Source: Epiperipatus broadwayi
Taxonomy: Eukaryota > Onychophora > Udeonychophora > Euonychophora > Peripatidae
Assembly: GCA_028023455.1 (NCBI GenBank)
Contig: JAQFVV010007224.1
Span: 62,001-126,000 of the forward strand
DNA: 64,000 nucleotides
Direction: 5' to 3'
The notes beneath the pieces were generated by a model. That model was not told the origin of the DNA and ran no database searches. It worked only from the letters and a program-made list of their open reading frames with translations. The first letter of the stretch is position 1, and every line of letters starts with the position of its first letter. Positions 12,729 through 24,170 of this stretch are shown here, in pieces. The position numbers were made by a program, and so were the translations under genes.

Positions 12729-13539
12729 CTATAAAAAGAAAAATCCAAAGGGAATAGTTAGTTGGAGAAAATCAGAAAATTAAAATTTTAAATTTGTTTT
12801 TGTTGAAAGTAGAAATTTTTTTAAAAGCTATTGTCACCATCACTAAGAATGTAGTCAGCATCAACGGGCTTTCTTCGGTGTGGCCGGCTGAAGGTAGCTT
12901 TCCTATTCACGGATCCCAGGATTGAACCACTGGAACCATCTTCACAAAGCTTCATAAATCATCATTGTCCACAAGAAAGGGCCCTTGCGCAAAATTAGAT
13001 CTTTGTCATGAAGGAATAAGCACAGAACAAAAAAGAGGTATAAATTTATAACTGATCAACTTAAATATAAACTCTCTTAAGCTTAAAATCTTTCGGATTT
13101 TATTTGTGTCTAAAAAAATGAACTATAAACTTTCTTTCCTGAATAAACCTGAACTTTCTGTGTCTTTTATAAACTTTACAATTTTAAAACTCTGATCTAA
13201 AGTTAAAATGTAATCTCTTCAAAATCTATTGTATTTTTGCTTATTCATGCTAAAGAGATCTGTTTGTAATAGGGTAAGGGTTTGCGATTGCAAACTTAAA
13301 TTTAAGAATAGAAACACATCGTTATTTGTGCATTATTAAATTTCAAAAGAAAAGCAGGTTATATAAATTTGCAGAAAAAAAATAAGTTAAAATATAAAGG
13401 TTATCTTAAAAATGATTTAAAAACCTTAATTAAACTAAAGATTTTTGTTTGAATTAAATTAATAAAATGATTTAAATGTTAGTTGAGTGTAGATAGCTGC
13501 TAGACTAGTTTAAATATGTTACTTTTAAAGAGTTTTGAT
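12729..13539. other. Spacer with a less AT-rich segment at 12840-13010
   Basis: 12840-13010 contrasts with its surroundings in GC content. On the minus strand it reads GGTTCAATCC (a partial Pol III B-box match), and one minus frame runs open with stops, including RWFQWFNPGIRE. This may be part of a transcribed repeat or an old SINE. The rest (13020-13539) is AT-rich with nothing recognised. Confidence 0.45.
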
Positions 13540-14435
13540 TTCGGACTATTTGTTTCGTAGTTGTGTCAATGCTGGTGGAGAGATATATGGACATTTATAT
13601 CAATGTAATGTGAAGTGTGTTAGCACCTAGGGCTACAAGTCCAACTGAATGCATGACCCCAAAGAGAGGTAGTCATATCGTTGAAATGGATGCAGACGTA
13701 TTTCCTGCACCACTGATCCATTGCAGTTCTATGGATTGAGAAGATAAGTCAGCAAGATAAGACCGCTCTTTCATCCATTTGCAGCATTTTTTTTCTTATT
13801 ATTACATACATGATTCCTTCGCCAGATAGAAGCACATTCCTATACTGGTTGAAGCTCATGTTTTCTCCAATAATATAACATTGTTCAGATGCACATTCCT
13901 TTTCGCATGATTCTATGCTAACATGTTCATATTGCATTGGTTGCTGATATATATCTGGAAGCAAGCATTGGTGTGGCTGTGGACTTTTAGCCTGGAATCA
14001 ATTGTTTGAAAGACTTTTAGGTGCATGGTCTGGGTAGCTCATCTATACTCAACTTTTCTAAAATTTCAAATTAAAAGTTAAAAACAAATAAAATAATAAT
14101 GAAACAGAATAAAACAAATTTCTTCCTGTGTTATCAAAAATATTTTTTAAAAAGTTTGTGCATTATTAATTATATACTTAAATAAAATCTTTTTTTGTGT
14201 TATTAAAACTGACAGTGCTTGCTTTTTTTTATTCTTTATTTAATAAGTATTTTAAACCTCTGCTACTTCATGAGCTAGTGATTTGGGCTGACGGCCATGA
14301 TCTTAATAGCACGTATCTGTCGACTTTATAAATTTTCTAGGATCAAAGTAGCCTAGTGGCGCTCTGGCGGCAGAGATGGTAAGACTGGATACTTCATCAT
14401 CATCCCCGACCGTTATAATATATATATATATTGTA
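13540..14435 (+). repeat. R1 dispersed element, copy 3
   Basis: Direct-orientation homologue of 240-1083. Landmarks are ACTATTTGTTTCGTAGTTG, TATGGATTGAGAAGATAAGTC, TTGTTCAGATGCACATTCCT (13882-13901), CTGACAGTGCTTGC, TGAGCTAGTGATTTGGGCTGA, GTATCTGTCGACTTTATAAA and the hairpin at 14337-14356. It ends in GACCGTTATAATATATATAT. On the minus strand it retains a 71-codon ORF (13749-13964) with four cysteines (SCEKECASEQC), preceded by an acceptor-like CTTGCTTCCAG. Copies 1 and 2 have stops in the matching frame, so it is not clearly a gene. Confidence 0.7.
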
Positions 14436-17400
14436 ACTTTAGAGAATTTCCTAGGTATAAATTAAATAGCTTCTAAGTACAATCTCATTCGTGTGACGGT
14501 GTTACAAGCCAATTGTAACTAAATAAAAGTCAATTCTAATAAATGAAAAGTTATGCTTTACTTTATTAATTTTATGAAAACTTATTAAATCGATATAAAA
14601 CACATTTTGTAATCTTTCGATCGGTCATTCACATTGTATTTCAAATAGAACCAAAACGATTGAGAGAGTTGACAAATCTAACATATATTATCAGACCGTT
14701 TAAGATAATTATAAGTTTATTCAAATCTATATGGCATATAAACACTTGCACGTAAATGGCATGCCAATTGTAACATTTTAAGGATGGATCGATGGATGCT
14801 TCATTATTCCTGGCTAATACTATTTTTAAAGCCTACTGTGATGATGAAGATGGCACAGAACATCTATAATCTTAATTGCCAGGGTGCCAAATTGCAACTT
14901 TAATAAAATATAAAGGTTAAATCTCACTTCAATAACTTTCAGCAATAATATTTAATAAATGGGTTAATAAATAATCAATCGATTCAGAGAATTCTGAGAA
15001 TGCATTAAAATCTATAATATTAATATCTTTGCAAATTCTTGTTATTCTCATAACACTGTCCATTTACCATCATTAAAGCTACACTTAAAAACTTTATTCT
15101 AATTACAAAGTTCTATTTCCATCTCCACCTTCCTTATTCACCCCTCCATCACCTTCACATCCATAGGTCTATTACACTATTATCTATTTTACTATTAAAT
15201 TTTACATTCTGTTAGCTCATTTCTGCCATTATAATATCTTCTCAGGGTTTTTCGAACAATTAGGTGTGGAAATCGAATAAGCTGCAACAGATTATTGGTG
15301 ATAAACACTTCTCTCATGATCACCTCCAAGGTGATCTTGGGTTGTCTTTAATGCAGGTTAATATCTATTTACTTTAAAGCTCGGAATAATTTAAGCTTAT
15401 TAAATCTTTTAGAAATATATTCTAAACATATTCACAATTATACAAAATTATAAAGAAGTGCGTCTAGAGAGGTGTTTGAATACAATGGATGGGGAAAGGA
15501 TTTTATGCCCACCCCTGCACTCGCTACCACTCAATAACTATCCCTATTCATAATTTATATTTCAACTATATTAAATTATTTGGTAATTCTAAGTATCGGA
15601 AATTAACCATTTTAAATAATTTTTATCGCATATTTACGAAAATGATGATTCAAATATTAATAATAATGTATTGATGTATGATTGGATTGAGATGTCTAGA
15701 TAATAATAACCCACAAAAACATTGAGTCATACGCAAATTTCATTTATAATAAATAACAAATTTTATTGACAGACTGTAATTCAATACAGCATATACACAT
15801 TCACTTGATAATTGACATGGTTTTTCCCTGTTTTACAACTGCATTATGATATATAAAAAAAATTCTAAACACACAACTATCCTTAAATCAATGGATAATA
15901 TCAATAGGTTTAAAATATCAATATTCATTTCCTAATTTTCAGGGAATCACAATTACCATGGCGTAATAAAAAAAATAATATTTACCTTCACATATATTAG
16001 ATTTTTGCTTTCATTTTTATCCTAGATACAGCGAATACTAAATTTCTTCCCATGTTTAATGCTTTTAAATTACTGATTTGCTTTGAGAGCTACCATAATA
16101 AAATTTAATAATTTTATTTAACTATTTTAAATTAACATTACTTCGCAAATTTACTAATTTTATTTCATCATTTTGATCTAACATTCTTTTGCCGTAATCT
16201 TTGCAATAGAGATATTTTATGGATGGTGGGATTAAGTTAATGCTAAGAAATCGGTATCTAGATCAATCATCATCATAGTGCACATACTCTATACTCATAT
16301 TCTTATGACATAATAATATTTTAATAGCATTACCTTTCCAGCAAATTCTCAGCTGGCTGTGGTAATATTTATGGGATAATTTCATATACGCCTTGCTTAC
16401 ACTTAAACATTCATAGGTTTTATTTAACCTTTAATTTAACATTTATTAACTTTATTACTCTTGGCTCTAATTGATAAATTAAACTAGATCAACAAAACAA
16501 TATTCAAGTACACCAATCACACATACATTATCTGCATTCATCCTGACATTAACGCGAGTTTGCGACCCTGTAGCGACATTTATAAATAATGCTTATATTA
16601 GCTATCTTTCATACACTCGTAAGAAATATCAAACATTAACATGAGGCAGGAAGTGACCCAAATAAGAGAAAACCTTTTTACTAAGGTTGAGATATGCTAG
16701 GATTTTTATTGCTAGTCATACAAAAAGACTTAGGTCTACCTATTGCCTCTGGCCATCAATAAAGAAACCATCTTACAGTGTGAAGAATAATCAAGTGGTA
16801 AAAACTCTTCCACTGTGTTTAAATACTTTATAAATATAGCATAAATATCTTAGTGTGCAAGATTTCACTGGCTTGGTGGAGACATTTTTTGTCCATCCAC
16901 AAACTATACAGGTCGAAACATCAACTTCTATAAATAAAACTCTCATATCTACAATATTCTTGCAGATGGTGCACTGGAATATGAGCCAACAATTTTTCAA
17001 GCATTAATCAGCTTGTATCTGGCCTTAAATTTAGGATAATAATAAGAAGAAATAATAAGAAATGCGTATTAAATTTTTAAAACTATTTCCATGCAGTTTT
17101 ATAAGATAATGATGATGTTTTAACTTAATAGCATTTGATAATAATTTCTGATACAATTCATTCAAAACATTTCGGTTAATAATATCTCTCATTTTTTTTA
17201 AATGCTTGTAAAGCATTTAAAATAAGGCACATACAGAATGCCATGATATTCTTCACCTTCCCCCAAAATGATAATAATAGCAAAAGCATTTAAAATAAAC
17301 ATGTATAAAATAATCTGATATCAATATCTCTACCCCCAAAATAGCAACAATTAAAATTCTGACATGAATTAATTTTAAACGGATATATATGATAAAAGAT

Positions 17401-19164
17401 AATATATATATATATATATTTCTTTTTCTAGATTAAATGTTCTACGTGAATAGTGAATAATAAAATTTAAAAAAAGTATACTTAAAAAGTTCTTTAGAAG
17501 TGTCCTCCAAGTTTTTGATTTCCGTTTTCCTTTTCCTTCTTTTCCTTGGTTTCTTTGTATGAGCACATAAGTCTATGTATAAAAAGTTCTTATGATAAGG
17601 TTAAGATATAGGGTGTTTATGCTGCTGAAATGATTTTTTCATTTTCGATTTTATGCAGATTACAGCTGAACAGTGCTTGTTTAAATTTCTTAAGATATAA
17701 ATCCATTTCTTGTTGTCCTTTTCCTTCATTAAATTCATCTAATATTCAAATTGAATGCTTTAGAAATCATATTTAGAGTTTATTTTCTGTGGTTTAAATT
17801 TTACCATTAGCCTATTTGTCATCAATTGGTGCTAGACAACTGTGACCATCGATTAACTTCAGGAGATTAGATGTATACCCAATTAAAAAAATATTGATTG
17901 ACATTTGCTTTTCTTCATATGACATTAAATTTGGCAAAGTTATTTTAAGAGACAAACGAATAATTTACAATAAACGATTTTTTTTTTCTAAAAGAAAAAA
18001 TATTTCTTCATAACTTTATAGCAAAGTTTCTCTATAAAACCAAAAGAGAGATAACTTCCAAACAGAGATTCAAATAGACTAGTCCCTTTTTTTTTCTACA
18101 ACAGAGCAGAGATTTTTATAGAGTCTGCTTTTCTTCTCCGATTATGAAATTGAATTAACTCTTGACATCTGGTCATTCTGCTTTCTTAATTAATGGCCTC
18201 TTGTTTCCTTTTATATCTGGTTGTTTTAACCTCTTGCTCTTTTAAAAAACCATGCCAAATTCCCATCTGCATTTTAACAGATAATTACCAATTAATTTTA
18301 CATTTAACAGACACTCGCCAATTAATTTCACACTTAAATTTCTTTGTCAAATCTATATCACTTAAATGACTCTGATAATTTACTTGGTAATACAACAAGC
18401 ATAGTAAAACAAAAGACAGAAAGCTCTCTCTCTAAAATAAATAACAGAAAGCTCTCTCTCCCCCTTTTTACTTTTTCCATTATATATATATATATATAGC
18501 AGCCCATCTTCAAACCCAGTATTTTGAACTAAATTTTGGCTGCGAATAATAATAAACTATTAAAATGACTTAATCTCTTTTTTTGTAAAGATTTCCTTAC
18601 AAAATGACAAGGAATGATTATTAATTGTGAACTTTATAATTAAAATCCACAATTAGATTAAATCCGCACACACTGTCACACATATACAATTCTTATATTA
18701 AATTGACTGAATACATTAATCCTTAATTATTATAACTATTATTTTTTTATCATTTAATCTCATGAAATATTTATTTTTAACTTATTACTATAAAATTATG
18801 ACCATCCATTATCACTATATACCATAGTTTTATGAGTTTTACATCCCCTCCTTTTTCTCATTCAACTTATTAAATAATGTATAAGTTTTGCTTTTCTAAA
18901 AATATATCTCCAATACCAAATTGACCCATAAATTATTGTTAAATAAAACAATCTTTTAGTAAGAAATATTTTAATAACAAATTTTCAGTTTGCCTACCAA
19001 GTAAAATGTATGCAATCCCTATTAATATGGGTTCAAACCTAGTCTTGGCTAAAAAATTTCTTTATTAGGAAAAAAATTATTCAAACTATGAGGAAAATTT
19101 TATTTTAAACCCTATATTGCATAGTTAACACAATAAAATGGAGAGTTGGGCAAATCCAAGGGCT

Positions 19165-19196
<32 letters not shown>

Positions 19197-22100
19197 ACTA
19201 TTTATGTTGCTTATATGATTATTTACTATCTCCCTTCCTGAAAATGTCTCCCTCTAGTTTAACAACTTCCAGCCCACTACATAGTTTATTAACTAATTTT
19301 TGATCCACTTATCTTTAAGGAATACCACTCCTGAGAACATTTCTGCTTAACATTTTAACATACATATATAAAAAAAAAATTATAAGTAAATAATAAAAAT
19401 AAACATTACCAATGTGCCTCATTTTTTATTCACTCAACCTGCATTACTCTTAATAAAAGATAATTATAGATTCATAATGAAAAATTTTGTTTCCTGTGCC
19501 AGGTTTTATTTTATATTTCAAGTACATGTATATATATTGACCTTGCACTTCCTGTTTCAGTGCTCACTTTCAATTCAATCCAAATTTTAAAATAAAGCTT
19601 TGAAACAATAGGTCACCCTTTGTAAATCTTTTTCTCTATGCCTGTTGACAAAATTTATATGGGGATGACTCTTGGCTTGTCCAAGTCATCCTCTAGTGCC
19701 AGTCACCAGCGAGCAAGGAAAATATTACATATACTTATAAAATTCCAAATTTCAATTCAATATGCACTATAAAAGAACTGCTTGATATATTTTACATAAA
19801 ATTAAATATATTTATGTATCTAATCTGAATCCTTGTGTTTTAAGTCAAACACAATTTTATTTTGATGTTTATTTACAATTTTAAAATTTAAAACCACATA
19901 AAAAAACAGAATCTCAGGTAAATAGACAAGAAATTTTTTATGTATATGACTCAGGTGATGTTGGTATACAATTATGATCACATCTCCCAGTTCCCAGTTG
20001 CAATGCAATTATTGGGGTGAAAAATATATTTATATAAATGTTAAATTTTTTGTTTGTTGTTGTTGTGCATATATACTAACAAATTAAAGGTCTTCTGATG
20101 GTCTCAGGGAGTGTCAGTTCAGGGCATAGAAATGATTGCTCAAACCCACAAATATTAATCTATAATCAGAGAAAAAATATACTCATATTACATATTGGGT
20201 CAACACATTACCCTGGGGAAAACACTTTATTCAGAGTCATGTGGGACATTCAAGCACACATGCTGGCATGTCATAATCATTAAAAAACCTATGTAAAGAT
20301 CGGATTTGTACACTCAGGCAAGAAAATTCAGAATCCAGGCAAAGGAAACCAAGTCTGACCAAAGTGATGTGATGAGACATCTAATACAACCAATCTGTGA
20401 GCAGGCTTAGAACAGGGATGCACATAAGACTCAATGGGTAACTATCAACTTAATTTAATGGGTGAAAGATATGACTTTAACACATTTATTATAATAACTA
20501 AAACAATCTATATTCGACATATAAAATCATTAGGAAATTGGTATAAGATAATGTGGATTGTATTGAAATAGAACTACAAGCAAGAAAAATATGCAAAAAA
20601 ATTTATATTTTAAACAGGTTTATTAAAACAATAGCATAATAAAGTAACACAATGACAAAGATTATATAGCATTAAATATGTCTGATCCACGGGCATTTAT
20701 ATAAGAGGTGAGACTATTATCAGTAAAGTGGTCTCATCTTAACATATTAAAACAAATGTATGTGCAGTTAATAAATCTGGATATAATCATCTAATATACC
20801 TATTTTATTGTTCATGGCTTGTTAATGTCACACGATAATAGCCTAGCAAAAATGATGAATGCATACACCTTTCAGATGATTGTTACATATATTAATATTG
20901 TTAAAAAATAAGTGAGCTCCTGATAATGCAGTTTTAAGAAATTTAAGATATAATTGATTGCAGTTTATTTTCATATTACATGAATAAATTATTTGATATT
21001 ATATAGTTTAATTGAGGCAAGTTTTACAACGTTTTTTTACTAAGGAAATATTTATTCGAATACAGATTCCACATATTACATTAGATTAAGCTCTATCCAT
21101 TTACATTCATTTTAGTCTTTGCTTACATTGATTGAATTCAACTTGAATTTACATCTTTCTTTTATCTTATGTAGTTTTATGTTACATATTAGTCTTTGGT
21201 TACACCGAGTCAAATCAAGTAGCCATTTTTCATTTGGTAATAGGATTTATGTTTTCTATTATCTTTCCTCTTTTCCTCATTTTTCCTGTCATCCCTTTTT
21301 CTATCTTTATACCTTCTTCTTTCTTGTATATTCTAGTAGATGTCAGTTTGAGAAGTTTGATTGTCGGCTCATCCAGAGTGATCTGTTCCCATGTGTCTGC
21401 ATAGTCTGTGGGCTGTTATAAGATAGTCGCTGGTTTTCAGACTGCAAAGGCTTACACAGTTATTTTATAAATGATTTAATTTAACAGATTTTAAAAGACA
21501 AGATTAATAATAACTCATTTTACAGGATAAAATGAATTCAGGCAAGTTTAACATAGTTTATTTTATAAAAGATTTAATTTAAAGAAATAATATTGACAAT
21601 TCATTATAGTAAATACTCTAGATTAATTATAAAGTTCTGCCATCTTTGAAAAAAAATATTACTAATATTTTTAGTTTTAGCTCATAATGCAGCCACATCA
21701 GACAGTGGGCATCCTTCTCAGGATAGGCAGTCTTCATTAAGGTGTCTTCTTCTTGTGACAGTCTTCTAGGTGTTTCCTACAATGATGAACATGTCACAGG
21801 AAGATGGAGTAAATAGAGAGATTGTCATCTCCCACCAGAGGAAGACAGCAAACCTGTTTTGCCTAGCCTTACATGGCAGAGTCAAAACTGGCATGGATAA
21901 TTCAAAAAAATTATAAAAAGAGCCCTTGCAGTAAGAAATCTGGCATGCTAACTCCCTTCAAAAAGTAGACACACTTTGCTCTAAACAAGACTATTTTCTT
22001 CTTGATAATCATTTAGCACCCCTTTGAAATATTATAACTCAATACATTTTAAATTTTCTTGTCATTTTTTAATAAAGTATTTTTTAAAAAAATGACTTTT

Positions 22101-22384
22101 TAAATTCCTAATAACTTTAATAGTTTCAGTTTGAAAATGTTGTTTACTAAAATTGTGCACTATTGAAAAAATACTATTGCTTAGAAACAAATTACCTTAT
22201 CAATCAGGGTTTTCTTGGTGATTTATTTAAGATTAAAATTGAGAATTGTTCTAGCTTTAACAATATCTCTCTACATATAACCTTGCCAAGTATAGACCAT
22301 AAGCAATTTTTTAAATGTAAAGATTTATAACAAAACAAATCACATAACAAAATATAATATTTTAAAAAAAATATACAAATTTGT
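14436..22384. other. AT-rich intergenic or intronic DNA, no supported gene
   Basis: No credible gene. Short TA tracts occur at 17402-17420, 18481-18498 and 19168-19197. A minus-strand ORF at 16791-17000 is unusually cysteine-rich (FQCTICKNIVD, then STCIVCGWTKN), but it matches no family I recognise and has no second piece of evidence. A weak hairpin (GAGGTGAGAC facing GTCTCATCTT) lies near 20706-20745. 21690-21970 is less AT-rich but is unassigned. Confidence 0.6.
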
Positions 22385-22495
22385 CCACCTATATTTATGT
22401 ACCCAGAGAGGGTTTAAATCTGGCACAGATGGGAGCTGTGGGGAAAATAGGTGCAACAGTTGTGGGAGAAGGAATAAACTGTTTCAGTTTTAAAA
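22385..22495 (+). repeat. R3 dispersed repeat, copy 2
   Basis: Partner of 9345-9455, sharing the 20-bp identical word at 22413-22432 and the following GGGGAAAATAGG and GGGAGAAGGAATA. In this copy there is no adjacent TA tract, so the microsatellite is not an obligate part of the repeat. Confidence 0.65.
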
Positions 22496-23084
22496 GGTGT
22501 ATTTAATGCATTCTGTGTTAGCATATTGTAATCAATATTTAAAGGATTTTTTACAATATTTACTATAAAATCTAAATAAAAATAACTCTATACATATATA
22601 AATATGTACGCTAGCACTGAAATTATATTTTCTCATGAGGTGTCATAGCATGTTCTTTAGACATGTTCTCTGAAATGATTTAAATTGAACTATTTAAATA
22701 AATATTAAGGGATGAATCTTTTACTGTATATCTATAGGCAATGGAGCATACATTTTTAAAGTTTTTATACTGAATGTAATTTGTATTTTTTTTTCATTCT
22801 TCACTTTTATAAATGTGTAATAACGTTATAACATATTTAAACATGTGCAATAAAGTTATAAGATGTTTTAATATGGAGATAATAAATTGTATATATTTCG
22901 ATAATGTTATAAAATCGAGCTGATAAATTGTTATTTTTAATTTTATTAATTTATTCATTATTATGAAATCTTTTTTAATAACAATTATGATAACTACATT
23001 TTTATACGAAAGTTTGCAGTAAGCAAAATAAAGTTAGTAAAATTTTAGTCAGTAAAAGTCACAAAATACAATGTACAGCTTTTA
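22496..23084. other. AT-rich spacer, nothing recognised
   Basis: Low-complexity AT-rich sequence up to the 5'-truncated LINE. No ORF or repeat match was seen. Confidence 0.6.
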
Positions 23085-24170
23085 AACTAAAGTACATATG
23101 AATATGAGTTGCCATTATGCTTTGTATTTGTAGATTATGAAAACGCATTTGATTCTATAAACATTTTTTCAGTGATGAAAGCGTTGGATCATCAAGGTAT
23201 AGTTTCAAGATATTGTCATATTTTAAAGAATATTTAAAAATTCAACAGCAACAATTAGATTACATAATGATAATAGGAAAGTCAACATTGAGAAAAATGT
23301 AAGACAGGGTGATATCATATCTCCAAAACTTTTTACAGCAGTGCTGCAAGAAGTATTTTGTGGATTAAAATGGGAAGCGAAAGGAGTGAAAGTTAAAAGA
23401 GATTATTTAAATCATTTAGATTTTACAAATAATGCTTTAGAGCTGCAGGAAATGTTGCAGAAGTTATCAGATGAAAGTAAGAAAGTAGAACTAAAGATAA
23501 ATGTTAAAAAGACTAAAGAAATGTTTAATGGATTTTCTCAATATATGAAAATAAAGAATTATTATGATGTGTTAGAAAAAGTTAACAGTTAAAAATACCT
23601 TGGTCAGATTATTAATACAGTGGAAACATAATGAATGAAATTAATTTTAGAATTAAAGTTGGTTGAAGTGCTTTTGGTAGAAATAACTTAATACTAAAAG
23701 GAAATTTGCCTATGTGTTTGAAATGGAATGTTTTTAATACATGTGTTTTACATGTACAAACTATGGATCTGAGACAAAGACACTTAATAGAAGAGCAATA
23801 TAAAGATTTCAGTCCATGCAAAGAAGTATGGAAAGATGCATGTTGGAAGTAACAACAAGAGATCGAAAATGCCATATATGGGTAAAACAACAAACTTGTG
23901 TTACTGACCTCATTGAGAAAATTAAAAGACAGAAGCAGAGTTGAGCTGGAAATATTGCTAGGAGAGATGATAATAGATGGACAATTGAAATCATAAACTT
24001 GATTCCAAAAGTTGTAAAAAACCCAGAAAGAGACATGTGAGATGGATGGCTGAAATAAAAGTGTGCAGGAATGATGTGGAGAAGAAAAGCTAAAGATCAG
24101 AGAAGGTGGATTGAATTCGGAGAGACCTTCATCCTGCAGTGGACTGATAATGGTTGATGATGATGACATA
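23085..24170 (+). pseudogene. 5'-truncated, decayed RTE-type LINE (reverse transcriptase and 3' end)
   Basis: The plus strand encodes, in broken frames, the reverse transcriptase of an RTE-like non-LTR retrotransposon, which copies its own RNA into the genome. From 23121 it reads FVFVDYENAFDSI (RT palm start). From 23299 it reads VRQGDIISPKLFTA. From 23407 it reads LNHLDFTNNAL, where families normally have an F-A-D-D catalytic box: both aspartates are replaced (FTNN, 23422-23433). The 83-codon ORF at 23341-23592 continues to a KKTKEMFN motif. Further on come GNIARRDDNRWTIE (about 23949-23990) and a C-terminal RRWIEFGETFILQWTDNG segment, both typical of RTE C-termini. Stops and frameshifts are frequent, and the endonuclease domain and 5' end are missing. 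The element ends in TTGATGATGATGA, as RTE tails usually do. It is clearly inactive. Confidence 0.9.

Noticed and set aside
12960-13000. Partial resemblance to U6 snRNA (GGCCC-TGCGCAA)
   Set aside because: Only about 12 bases match and the order of flanking U6 segments is wrong.
16791-17000. Cysteine-rich minus-strand ORF with CxxC pairs
   Set aside because: No recognisable zinc-binding spacing or family, no splice or repeat support; kept only as a remark in the spacer entry.
23612-24169. 185-codon minus-strand ORF
   Set aside because: Antisense shadow of the RTE C-terminal region; the plus strand carries the recognisable RTE motifs.
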